From NCBI GenBank assembly GCA_001986395.2, contig MQVO02000015.1, positions 310,001 to 374,000 on the forward strand: a stretch of 64,000 nt of DNA, given 5' to 3'. The stretch is from Irpex lacteus. Its lineage: Eukaryota; Basidiomycota; Agaricomycetes; Polyporales; Irpicaceae. A program made the position numbers and the translations under genes. Shown here piece by piece: positions 32,637 to 43,720 of this stretch. Numbering within the stretch: the stretch's first letter is position 1; each line of letters opens with the position of its first letter. The notes beneath the pieces were generated by a model, which had not been told where the DNA came from, made no database searches, and worked only from the letters and a program-made list of their open reading frames with translations.

Positions 32637-35570
32637 ATGCAAGTAACACACCACCATAGGCCTACGCTCAAGCAAGTAAGAGAAGTCCTTCTTCGTGTGC
32701 TCGTCGATTCTCATTCTAATCTATATAGAAAAATAAAGGCTTCAAGTCGAAACATGCAACCAAGGGGTCCTTGAAGGAGGCTGCGAAAGGTGCGTATCTT
32801 ATAAAGTCTCTTCTGCGCAGACTGGGGTTCCGCTGCCTATCTCGATGCTCAGACTGTGGCTTACCCATGTCTGATCATAGGAAAACTCAATCGTCAACCC
32901 ATAAAATCATCTCCCACTTCAGCTCTTGCTGCACAAAACAGACTGAACAGGAAGAACCAGGCGAGACAAGTTCAAGCTCAAAAGCGTCAAGCCCTCGTTT
33001 CGGCGACCCGCATCTTCAACGGCGCGGACGGTGCTCCTCGGATAGTGGCTATCGTACCTTTGACCCCAGATGTTGATGCACGCAGTGTCGCAACTTCTTT
33101 TGCGGAATCCCTTGACGCACAGACGAATGATTGTCCTGAGAGTGGAGTTTGGCGATTAAGGTGCGTAGGCATTCGCCTTGCTAGAGACATATATTGATTA
33201 ACCGATTCTTGTATGGTCGCCTCGTAGAGCAGAACGCTTCAAAACATCCCTGCAGTTCATCTCTCTACCGTATAGGAAACTTTACGCTGCTTTGGACGCG
33301 TGCAAAGTTGCCGATTATGTTGTGTTCGCCCTTTCATCGGAAATCGAGGTTGATACATGGGGTGATACCCTCCTACGAGCGTTACAAGCACAAGGCCTGC
33401 CGGAAGTTCTCACAGTCGTTGCATCTCCCTCACCCATCGACCCCAAGGCAAAGTCTGGCATCCTCAAGTCTCTGCTCTCCTTCATTCAATACTTTGTCCC
33501 CAGCCAGAGTCGCGTATACGATCTGCACACGAGTTCGGAGAAGCTGAACGCATTACGCAGCCTGTGTGAGGGAAAGCCGGAGGAGGCGAAATGGAGGGAT
33601 GGGAGATCGTATCTCCTTGCAGAGAATTTGGAGTGGTCTGAAGGCACACTGGCTGTTACGGGCGTTATCAGAGGCACTGCACTTTCCGCCAACCGTCTCG
33701 TACATCTACCAAACTATGGGGACTACCAGATCTCCAAGGTGTGTTACGTTTACAGAATTCACGATGCTGCGCCTGACTGTTATTCTAGATAACTTCTGCC
33801 GCCCTTCCTCGACGCGCAAAGTCGGGGACAGAAAATGCGATGGCTATTGAGTCTTCGCTTTTGGCTGAGCCTACTGCTGACGATGCCGACTCTCTGGTCT
33901 CAAGTAACGATCCGGACGATATGGCGAACGAACAGACATGGCCTACGGAAGAGGAGATGAATGGGCATTCCAATGGTTCCGCATTTGGCGGAGACATCCC
34001 CGACGCGAAGATTGGTACTACTCCGAAGGCTGTGAGGAGAGTGCCGAAGGGCACGAGCGAATACCAAGCGGCTTGGATAGTGGATGAGAGTGAGGATGAG
34101 GAGGAGGACGGCGACGGCGTTCACGGAGATGGAGAAGCCGGGATGGAGGAGGAGGAGGAGATGGAGGACCTGGTGGAACAAGACGATGACGATACAGAAA
34201 TGGAGACTGATGGGCGAAGAACAGTTGCCTTTGAAGATCTCGATGCAGAGGAGGAAGAGGAACAGTACGTGTAGCATAATGTGGTATCGCTGCAACTCAC
34301 GCTTACTAATCAACGTATTGCGCAGGCTACAGACATGGCGGGACCGAAAGAGAGAAGAGGAAGACGATCTTCAGTTCCCTGACGAGATCGATACGCCCAT
34401 GGACGTCCCCGCGCGAACACGCTTCCAGCGGTACCGCGGTTTACGATCGTTCCGGACAAGTCCCTGGGATCCGTACGAAAATCTCCCAAGAGATTACGCG
34501 CGGATCTTCCAGTTCGAAGATTTCAAGCGTACGGAACGGGCTGTTAAGCGTCGTGCTGAAGAGGATAATGCCGCGGTTGCTGTGCGTATCAATCTGTGTT
34601 TCACAGATAACTGGCTCATTGTAATTGCTTGTGCTAGCCTGGGACGCGGGTCACGGTCTACTTGAAAGACGTGCCAGAAGAGGTCTCACGAGCTCCTCAT
34701 CATCCGTTCATTATGTTCGGACTTCTGCAACACGAGCACAAGAAGTCAGTCTTGAACTTTACTGTGCAACGGAATACAGAGTACGACGGGTCTGTTCGTT
34801 CAAAGGTACGCAGTACAAGACTAAGCTTGAACAGACGAAAACTCATAGAGATACAGGATCCGTTAATTCTTTGTGTCGGGCCTCGGAGGCTCAAAATCAA
34901 CCCTATCTATAGCCAACATACTCGGGGCGGTGGGAAAGGGGCAAACAATGTCCACAAGTTCGAGCGGTACCTCAGGCACGGTGTCACGAGTGTCGCGACC
35001 ACATACGGTCCCATCATCTTCGGCTCACAACCGTGTGTTCTGCTCAGAGAAACCGCCGACCCTCAAGGTATGTCGGAGTAATTGTATGTCAAAGAATATT
35101 CCGTACTAAGGGTTTTTCGCTTTTGTCATAATAAAGCTCCCGAGCTGGTCGCGATGGGTAGTTTCCTGAACACAGACACCACCCGCATTATCGCGAAGCG
35201 CATTGTTCTGAGCGGACATCCCTTCAAGGTGCACAGGAAGACCGCAACCGTGCGATACATGTTCTTCAACCGCGGTGAGCATCTTACACGGTTATTTTTG
35301 TTGTGGACCCACGATGACTGACCGAGGTTACATGCAGATGATGTCAACTACTACAAGCCGATACAGCTTCACACGAAGCTCGGGCGCACTGGGCACATCC
35401 GGGAATCCCTGGGTACCCACGGGTATTTCAAGGCTCACTTTGACGGGCAGATTTCCCAGATGGACACGGTGTGCATGGCGTTGTACAAGCGGGTGTACCC
35501 GCGATGGAGTGAGCTGTGGCAGGAGGGAGCAGCATTTGACCGTGAGGACGGAGATAAGATGGAGGAATAG
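32637..35570 (+). CDS. TSR1: Ribosome biogenesis protein TSR1
   Basis: 40S pre-ribosome assembly factor related to the GTPase Bms1 but without GTPase activity. Ten exons: 32637-32675, 32729-32789, 32881-33160, 33228-33738, 33789-34264, 34326-34581, 34638-34805, 34857-35067, 35137-35274 and 35338-35570, total 790 residues. The N-terminus HHHRPTLKQ and Lys-rich [19 protein letters not shown] match the TSR1 start. [10 protein letters not shown] opens the degenerate GTPase-like domain. [21 protein letters not shown] and [16 protein letters not shown] are AARP2CN signatures. An acidic linker follows, then the C-terminal domain with [31 protein letters not shown] and [20 protein letters not shown]. 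All splices are in frame. Followed 491 bp later by the HAC1-type gene on the same strand. Confidence 0.95.
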
Positions 35571-36061
35571 ATCAGGAGGACTTAGGTATACTGTCTCCGG
35601 GGAGGGCGGGTCTGTTTTCGCAATAAACTGCGGGCGTCGTCGTCCTTGTGATCATAGACGTGCGCAGGCTGATAATGGACTGTGGGTGGTTCGCTACCTC
35701 TTTCTACGCAACGAGCGCTTGATTAATTACTGGCCATTGCGACCGCGGCCGGGAATGCAAATCGCATGCTAGAACCTTCTGTTGTCGTGAGCTCCTGTAG
35801 AACTATCGGTGAAATTATGAAAATCTCAGCCTGCACGTCGGGGGCAGTAACAAAGGAGCCTGAGAGCGTCAAGAGGGGAGGAGGGCGGTGTTCGGCAAAG
35901 TCCGAGAGCAGACGTGTCAAATACGTGGCCGCAGCGAAAGTTGCGAGCTATCATTCTTTCCTCCTGCCTCCACGTACGACCGCAGTTTACTTCATCCCAT
36001 ACAAGACCAGCTCAATTCTTGCCACTCTCTTCCACGTACTCTCAACGTTGTCTCTCAAGCC
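35571..36061. other. Spacer/leader upstream of the HAC1-type gene
   Basis: TSR1 3' flank and HAC1-type promoter or leader. An ATG at 35766 opens a 179-codon frame that runs past the HAC1 start to 36305. If the transcript begins upstream of 35766, this would be a strongly inhibitory overlapping uORF; no start-site data are available. Confidence 0.45.
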
Positions 36062-37131
36062 ATGTCCACCACGAAACGATCAGCAGACGACGCTTTCGCC
36101 GTCGAGCAATTCCCCGGAACACCCGAATCAGCACCGTCGCCCGCCGCCTCCACGTCTACCGCAGACTACCCACCACGCAAGCGTTCACGTTCAGAAGTCA
36201 CTCCTGAAGAACGCAAAGAGGCCCGTGCACACCGCAACCGTATCGCCGCCCAGAACTCCAGAGATCGGAGGAAAGCCCAGTTTTCTTACCTTGAGCGTCG
36301 CGTAGCCGAGCTCGAGGAGGAGAACCGACAACTAAGGGCTGGCAGCGGTATTCTTGCTGTTCAGGAACACTCACAACGATCAGTCGATATTGCCCGAGAG
36401 AAAGAGAACCAGGAACTCAGAGAGCGAATCAAGACCCTTGAGCAAGGTTGGGACGCAGTGATCAAGGCTCTAGCAGCCTCTGGTCTTCCCCTCGCCGTCC
36501 CCCATCCACCATCAGTAGCTGCCTCATCGTGCCCGGCATCCCTCCCCCTAACCGCCTCGCCAGCACAACCTATATTCCCCCCCTCACCGGCCCCCTCACA
36601 CTCGAGCTCACATGGGAACGAGTTTGACGAGTTCGATTCCACTCGCCACCTAGCACGGGTGGCGACCACCGATGCCCCTCTTTTATCTTCGGTGTCCCTG
36701 CAGCGGGTGGATTCGCAACGAATCAACTTGAACTCGAGCTCAGCCCTTCCCCTTCCCCATCGACTCCCCAACTCAGCTTCAGCGAAACTTCGTCGGCAGC
36801 TTCCCCCGTCGACGAGAGTGCGATGGAGAACCTCCTCCGCGAGATCCTCGCGCCTTCACCGCTACTCTCGTCCGCGCCTCTGCCTATCAATACTACCAGT
36901 GACGAAGAATCCTCCCCTAAATCGCAAGCGTTGACGCCGTCGACTTTGGATTGGGAGGGCGAACAGGAGATGCAGAGACTTTTGGACATGCTCCCCGATG
37001 TCCACCCAGACATGAAGACACAGGATGTTAACCTCAACGCCGTCGACTTCTCACCGTCGCTCGACGTCGATCTGAGCACGTGGGACTTGGGTTCAATACA
37101 ACCGCCCTTGATCACCGTCGGCCCATTCTAA
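36062..37131 (+). CDS. bZIP transcription factor, HAC1/XBP1-type unfolded-protein-response regulator
   Basis: Frame A from the ATG at 36062 encodes MSTTKRSADDAF, then at about residues 57-75 the basic region RNRIAAQNSRDRRKAQ, and a leucine zipper (LERRVAELEEENRQLR onward). AAQxxRDRxKA is the HAC1/XBP1 signature. Frame A stops at 36934 (290 residues). A second frame, open from 36628 to 37131, continues with a compositionally fitting acidic C-terminus (MENLLREILAPSPLL, then LDVDLSTWDLGSIQPPLITVGPF). Joining them needs removal of 2, 5, 8 ... nt, i.e. a length equal to 2 mod 3. No GT-AG pair tested gives that. Known HAC1 and XBP1 mRNAs are spliced by Ire1 at CNGCNGN loops, and CUGCAGCGGG at 36698-36707 fits such a site. 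Coordinates cover both frames. Confidence 0.88.
36698..36707 (+). promoter_or_regulatory. Candidate Ire1 cleavage site in the HAC1-type mRNA
   Basis: CUGCAGCGGG holds two overlapping CNGCNGN matches and resembles the 3' site of XBP1 (CUGCAG followed by C). Short flanking complementarity (CC against GG, extended by G-U pairs) could present it in a loop. The partner site is not certain. One length-compatible possibility is a 29-nt excision, 36675-36703, with cleavage after CCGAUG; this is a hypothesis only. Confidence 0.45.
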
Positions 37132-37975
37132 AACATCCCGTCCGTTCTTCACCCTAATTTATTGTCTGGGGCTCAGGTCGTCTTTTCTGCATTCTTCGAT
37201 ACCACGTTCGGTCTTCATCTAGGTCTCGATTTTCTTTTGATTATCTTCCATATCCCACTAGGAACGCGCATATCCCTCCCCACACGACTCCGCCTTCGTA
37301 GCACCTTCCCTCGTACGACCTTTCGTCTTTTCCTTTGTTCTTGATGCATGCCTCCCTTCGGTCCTGTATCCGCTTTTCTCCCCTTTTGGGTTGATGAATG
37401 GCGGTGCAAGCTGTTGGTGAGCGCTCGAGTAGCATTGTAATTGTCGTAGAAGTTGTATTTGGGAGATCTGCTTGATGGCAATGTAGAGGGTTGCGAACGT
37501 TCATGTTATTGGTGTGAAGGAACTCGCGAGCGTGCTAAGCAAGGTATGCATCCCTCGTTGACAAGCTGACGTCAAACCACTATCTATAGGAATGAGCATC
37601 GCCAACCATGTTTTCGAGCTCTACGGCAGGTAAGTACATATTCGTGAATCTACTCCGTTTACAGCTGCTGACAGAGTTCTCCACAGTTGTTAGCGGCGAT
37701 GGTCAGCTTGACTAGTAACTGAACTTGGTCGCCGTGCATGAGGCCAGTGAAAACGTCACGTTTGGCCTGCATGGCCGGGCTGGATGGCTCGTATCAGAGT
37801 CTTATGCTGTCGCAGCCGATCTTGGCCTCGTCGATGTCTTTAACGGTCGGACTCAAGACTCGCAACTCATGGCCCGTTGGCCATAGGTATTCGTTCGGTA
37901 CAAAAGTCGAACGCAATGCAAAACCCTATGTATTGACCTATCCTCATCTCCACTTTCCTTTCGCACTAGCTGACT
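37132..37975. other. 3' flank of HAC1-type gene and upstream region of F-box-like gene 1
   Basis: Pyrimidine-rich in the first 300 bp, as in a long 3' UTR. No gene supported. Confidence 0.55.
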
Positions 37976-39372
37976 ATGAGCTCTACAACGACTTGTGTCG
38001 CATCTGTGGTTAAACAGGTACGTAGTGGACCATTACTACGATATCCGCCTAGGACCCACTAACAAAGACGTTGCTAGACCGGCATAAACAAATGCCCCTC
38101 AGATATCATCGACCTCATCATCGAGCAACTTGATCGTCCTGTCGCTGGCCAAAATAATCGCAGGGAGTACAAGCAGCTGCTCGCTTGCGCTCTTGTAGGC
38201 CGCAAATGGGTGCACGGCGCTCAGCGGGCTTTACATAGTCTCGTGCATCTCGACGAATTCTGCGCCGAGGACAGACTGACCCCATACCTAGACCACACAC
38301 ACGAAGATGGACAGCAGTGCGCGAAGGCCGTATGTCGGTATCCGAAGGTGCTCTATATCCGCGGCGTGCAAGAGGAAGATATGTGGTTTCAGACGCAAAC
38401 GATACAGCGATTCGCGAAGCATTGTGGTCAAGGCATACGCACTGTCATCATGTCGAGCTGCACCTTCCCGCGGTTCAGCTGTATTTCTACGTTTCTCTCA
38501 CGACTCCCGTCGGTGGAGAGTGTCGAACTTGACCACTGTTGGTGGAATGATGCCCCGCAAGAAGTGGAAGTTCAACCTGGGCATGTCTCTATCTTGGTCC
38601 CTTCGCGTCTACGCCAGATGAATGTGGTATTCCGACCGGACGGTGGCTTCCACGAAAGTTGTGATTTGCTCTCTCTCGCCGAATGGTTGGACAATGTTCC
38701 CGCCAACGATTTCTCCCTGGCACTCGCGTTCCCTTTCCACACTCAAGGATTATATAGCAAGTCTTCCGCTACTGCAGTTCGCCTGCTTGGGTCGAAGTTG
38801 ACCAGCCTCGACCTTGGACCTAGTGCTCCAGAGCTTGGTATGCTATTACTATAGTCTGATCGTCTCCGTTCGCTCATCCCGCGATTTTCTCAGATGACAA
38901 GGAAGCCACCATACTTGACCTCTCAAACAACTCTAAGCTCCGGCTCCTCTGGCTTGGCGGCGCTGAAGACGACATCCCCGCGACTCATATTGTCCCCATC
39001 CTCTCATCTGCGACCTCTAAAATATTGGAGTCAGTCGTTTGTCGTATATCGGTCACGATGGACGAAGCGGCCGACCTGAGTATCTTTAACTTTGAAGGCT
39101 TCTTCAACGTTGTGCGTCAGAAAGACAGATTCCCATCCCTTCAACTGCTTGGTTTCTCTGTTATGAGAGGCTTTGGCGTAGAAGCAAACAAAGCACTGCT
39201 GGGACGCTATCTTATGCACAAGATACAGGCTGGGATGTGTAGTACCCGTTTTAACATGGGATGGCATTATCTCCAGGTATCTGTGTGCAACGTTTGGGAG
39301 GATGAGCCTCGTGCTTGGACGTACACTAGTACTTGCGATGGTAGAATAGTAGATGTTTATCACAATTTCTGA
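37976..39372 (+). CDS. F-box-like protein 1 of a tandem trio
   Basis: Exons 37976-38017, 38078-38837 and 38894-39372 give 426 residues. A 14-codon first exon (ending SVVKQ) precedes a short F-box-like helix pair, KCPSDIIDLIIEQLD ... LLACALVGRKWVHGAQRALHSLVHL. Leucine-rich segments follow (VESVELDHCWW, LTSLDLGPSAPELD, LRLLWLGGAEDD). Intron 1 sits just before the F-box at phase 0 and intron 2 after LDLGPSAPEL, both at the same relative places as in the two neighbours at 41 and 43.7 kb. An SCF substrate-receptor role is inferred from family architecture; the F-box match is weaker than in canonical members. Confidence 0.8.
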
Positions 39373-41123
39373 TGCTACAACCAAGTTTGTCATTAAGAGT
39401 AGAACCGTGCACCAATTTATATCCCCTCAGAACACAGAGAGTACCATTGAACGTTGTAGTTTATGAACGGTACGTCCGAGTCCAGAGTGCAAATTTAAAG
39501 CCGGGCCTCACTAGCGCTCGAGCAACTTGAAACTACTGGCAAGGAGCTCGAGTTCACCGTCACTGCCACGTTAACTTGAAAGTCGCTACCCCGAACTTAT
39601 GGCAACCGCAGAGAGCACGCATTCTTGACACAACCACGGATGTACTCAACCGTATCATTATACGTCACACTGGCCACTACGACTGCGATGACTTTATTCT
39701 TTCTTGAAGTTTGAACGCGAGGCACCGACTTACCAGCCTGGCACGACCATTCCCATCATACCACTAGCTGCACCCTCGGAGAACCGCTGCAAGCCCCAAG
39801 CCATCCAGGCAAGCCCAATACAAGACGTATAGAACAATAGACCTCCTCAAGTATATCCCTTCTTGGACGCGTGCTGGGAGAGGTACCGGTGGAACTTGAT
39901 TGACAATAGACAGTCCGACTGTCAGAATCCTCTTCCAAATTTACTATTGTTCAACTACCAGCGAGCGGGATGAAAGCACAAAAGCATAGTTCAATCCTAG
40001 GCAAGAAAAAATCTCGATCAGGTACTATTCTAGAATCGGTGTGCTTTGTAGTACGATACTTTACTAACTAAATTCTGCAGTCATCCCCTATGTGCCAGTG
40101 GCTGATATGCAGCATGCGAGTCGTCGATGGTCGACTGATGCTTTCTTGTCTGAGCTGGAAACCGACATTTGAATCATCATGCTGGGCCAACAAGCACACA
40201 AGACACTCTGGTACCGATCGCTTGTGCAAAGTCTCTCGGGTACTCCACGACCATGATAGATTGAAGACCGAGACTCACCGCTCTGGTACATCCGCTACGT
40301 GTATGTGATCCTGATATCTCATTTGTACAGTTGACAGGAGAGGACATCGCTCCGTTGTTTGTACTTATAAGTCTCGTCACCAGCATACAGGTGAACCGGG
40401 GGCATCAATCTGGCTTACTAGATAGAAAAGCAGAAGATACAGGCTTTACCATATCCATTGACGGGCTGTAGCAAGGACGCTACCGTATTAAAAAGCTTGC
40501 ATGAGCGGACAAGCATGCCATGGAAATTGATGCATTGACCGACTGAAGCGGCATCGCGGGGTCCTGCAAGGTGTCAAGGAGCTAGTACTCCACTTTAGGT
40601 TCGTTTGTACCTGTTATTTGTACTGGGCATCCCTCTCATTTGTATAAAAGCATCAATAAACGGTTCGGATATGAGCTTATACCCTGGCCGTAGCAGATCG
40701 AAGTAAATGTACCACAGATCTCAGCTGTCAGCGATGAATACTATTCACCACAAACATGGCCTTGAAGACAACGCAATCCTGCAGGACATGCATCGTGACT
40801 GGAACGATGTCGTGAAGAGATCATGTTCCGCCCCTTCAAAGTACACATCGGCGACATCGGGAAATCCAGCATGAGCATACTATACTATGCACAGCTATGT
40901 CCAAAGGCATCGATCGTGCCGACTCATTCATTGGTATGTAGCTTTGGCCTGACCGTAGTCTTTTCTATGGCCTGGGAATAATATCGTACAGGTTTTGATG
41001 CCACGTGCAGACTCCTTCGGCTACCGGGAGATAAAAATGGGTGTTCATCCTTTTGGCCTCTTACCTTCATCTTCAACCTCACCCACCACCAACCTCGTCA
41101 TCACTGTGGTTCAGGACGCCTCA
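39373..41123. other. 1.75 kb without a gene upstream of F-box-like gene 2
   Basis: Only short ORFs without domains. The last 130 bp form the promoter of F-box-like gene 2, with CACGTG at 41002-41007 and an ATAAAA element at 41031. Confidence 0.55.
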
Positions 41124-42491
41124 ATGAACCTCGAAGGAGATACAGGCCTTGTCGTCGCGAACGCGCACACCCATAGTCAGGTACGCTGTCGTTATTCGTC
41201 ATAGTTTTGCTGTGTGTTGAAGACTTTGCTGCAGGTGGCCAACCTGCCCGCTGATATCATCTACGAGATCATGCACCAGTTCGCAGATAATTTCTCTCCA
41301 TCATGCAAGGACCAATTGGCCACTTGCGCTCTTGTCGCTCGTGGTTGGAGGTTCCATGCTCAGCAGCTCATCCATCGACTAATCGTGGTCGACGTGAAAA
41401 CTTACAAGACCGTCTTATCCAAGTACTGCTCGCACGAGCGCGGAACACCATTCGATGGAGAGATATGGAGATTCCCCAGGATAGTGAGATTTTTCACTGC
41501 CCCGCCTGCTGGTGTCTCGAGCTGGTTGCAAGTACCCGAATTCCGTATCTTTGTGGATCGATGCGGAGAAAGTATCGCGGAGGTCGACATAGAATTTCAC
41601 CAGTTCACTCGGCTGGACGATGCTCTCCAGGTCATCTGTCGTTTTCCATCCCTTAAGGCAGTTTCTCTCTCGGACAGCTGCGACAAGGCATTGTCACCCT
41701 ACTCAGGCTTGCAACCATGCGAGCGACTTGTCCCGCGCTCGCTCCGACAAGTGAGCCTGACGCAGTGGAATGACTGCTGCGCCCCCACTGGCCAGTGCCT
41801 GATTAGAGACTTCGCGAAATGGCTACGCGACGCGCCAGACAACAACACCCGCGTGTCACTTCACTACGCCTTTCCATACTCTAAATCCAAGGACTCGTTG
41901 TGCAACTCCCTAGATTTTGTTGCTGGCAATATCCATAACCTTATACTCGAAGTAGATGAAGAAAGTTTACATGATGATGATATGGATCCGGTACGTAGCC
42001 TTTTGTGTCTCTCTTATAAGTCGCAAATACTAAGAAACCGTGCGCTTTTTCTTCTACAGTTCGACGTTGACATTGGTCCTAATTATGAAGGCGCTGCATT
42101 CCCGGAGCTGTCACAGTGTACCCAACTCGAAGAGCTCTCCTTCCACAACTACGCTTTGTATATTCCAGACTACGCCCGCTTCACTCTATCCTCCGTGACC
42201 TCCAAAGTCTTGACCTCCATCGAGTTCATGGCGGATGTGGAGAATACAGATATCATTGGACAAGCCTTCTTCCCGGGCTTAGACGGCCTTGGCAACCTGT
42301 TTTCCCGCGCAGATCTCTTCCCTGCTCTTCGTAATCTCAACTTCTCGATCTGGATTTGCGCTGAGGATCAGACGTTTGCTGCTAGACAGGACATCATTAG
42401 AGGGCTGCTATCAAGGGAATTCGATGACTTGGTACGGGCGAGGAAGGAAGTCGAGGTGAAGTCGGAGTTTCAGCAGGAGCTGCCTCGTTGA
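41124..42491 (+). CDS. F-box-like protein 2 of a tandem trio
   Basis: Exons 41124-41180, 41235-41990 and 42060-42491 give 414 residues. First exon of 19 codons ends HTHSQ; exon 2 opens VANLPADIIYEIMHQFAD, the F-box-like start, followed by LATCALVARGWRFHAQQLIHRLIVV. The middle has VSSWLQVPEFRIFVDRCGESI, shared with protein 3, then leucine-rich strands. The second intron (41991-42059, 69 nt, GTACGT and TACTAAC-like branch before CTACAG) is a multiple of three and has no stop, so its retention would keep the frame. The stop is TGA at 42489-42491, and the same frame continues behind it as a strongly acidic 56-codon tail to TAA at 42660-42662. Confidence 0.82.
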
Positions 42492-42662
42492 CAGCCTGTG
42501 CGTAGAGGCCAGGATGAAGACGAAGACGATATAGTTGTGGTTATGGACGAAGATGAGGATGATGACGAGGACGATGATGTGTATGTGGACGAGGACGAGG
42601 ACGAGGACGAAGATGAGGATGAGGGTGAGAACGAGGACGATGACGATGACATGAATGCCTAA
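42492..42662 (+). other. In-frame acidic extension behind the UGA of F-box-like gene 2
   Basis: Reading on in the same frame after TGA (followed by C) gives 56 codons, about two thirds Asp/Glu in the second half, ending at TAA. Either a recent nonsense mutation cut off an acidic tail, or the UGA is read through at some level, or the tract is chance in-frame GA-rich DNA. UGA-C is the leakiest stop context in eukaryotes, but the strong UGA-CUA motif is not present. Confidence 0.6.
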
Positions 42663-43716
42663 CATAATAGTCATCCTCATATCGCTTGACTCAAGGTTTA
42701 ACTGCATATCGCTATTGTGCTGGCAGAGCAAGTAGAATGCTAGTTGTATCGCCTGTTACTACATATCAGGAGAATTTATGTTTGTATTATATTATGTTTC
42801 AAACTAAATCTGGCTCTACGTTCGCCAATCCGCACCCAGTCCTCAAGGCCTCGACGTTGAACGTTCGACCCGGGATATGTTATCGTTGCATGCCGGCAGT
42901 TTGATGTGCAAACAAGCGTAAATTCTGACCGGCTCGCGCGCCTGTCAGTGTGCATAGTCAACTTGAACGCCGACACACTGCATCCAAATTTCGTCGCTCC
43001 TAGGTAAGAGTGCCATTTTTACATCTCATGAATTGTGTGCAACGTGATAAATAGACACTCCACACATTAAATATCCTGGACCTAAGTCATGATTTCCTGG
43101 GCTCTTTGACTCCAAGTACAGCCGGAGTACCTTCATCCAAGGTCATAGCACTGGCGAACCATATACAGTTACTTATCGCCATAGCATGCGAATCGCAGAG
43201 ACTTTAGAATGATGCCAACGATGAAAAGTCCAATTGGATGTCGACTATGGACGAATGATATCATCACTGCTTACCCCACGAACATCGACGTGGCATCCGG
43301 ACGACAGGAAATGAAACACAGGTCTATCTTCAAATACAATCAAAAGTCGCCCCGAAGGCCGCGTTAGCGGTATCTACGATATTGGGCCATTCTACTAGTA
43401 AGCCCGCAATTGCATTCAACAAGCTGGGAAATATCGGATTCTGCGCTGATTACGCTATTTTGCACACGGCCATGACAACGTATCTGATGTGGTGGCCATG
43501 ACCCGAATACCGCGTTGTTTGTGGCCTGGTCATCACGTCGTATACCAAGTACACGTGTCTGGCCTTTTCCCTGATGTCACGTGGCCCTCTCCTGCGGCCG
43601 CTGTAGTATAAAAGGTTGGCGACCTTATTCCGAGTCGAATTCCCTTGTCGCTCATTATCTCACTCTCGACGCTACTCGCTATCTACCACCATTTCCAAGC
43701 TCATGGGACTTCCCCA
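42663..43716. other. Spacer between F-box-like genes 2 and 3
   Basis: No gene. The end holds the promoter of F-box-like gene 3: CACGTG at 43578-43583 and TATAAAA at 43607-43613. Confidence 0.6.
43578..43613 (+). promoter_or_regulatory. CACGTG plus TATA core of F-box-like gene 3
   Basis: CACGTG (43578-43583) lies 24 nt before TATAAAA (43607-43613), which is 104 nt before the ATG at 43717. The F-box-like gene 2 promoter has the same order and spacing (TGATGCCACGTG at 40997-41007, then ATAAAA at 41031), so the promoter was duplicated with the gene. Confidence 0.6.
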
Positions 43717-43720
43717 ATGA
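43703..43720 (+). other. Five-codon uORF overlapping the F-box-like gene 3 start
   Basis: ATG GGA CTT CCC CAA TGA ends in TGA that overlaps the proposed ATG at 43717 (AATGAG). Such a stop/start overlap could allow termination-reinitiation. It lies downstream of the TATA box, so it is probably in the leader. Confidence 0.5.

Noticed and set aside
36659..36799. Ordinary GT-AG introns in the HAC1-type gene
   Set aside because: GT at 36659, 36692 and 36707 paired with AG at 36703, 36743, 36776, 36782 and 36799 gave no pairing of plausible size with the needed length of 2 mod 3.
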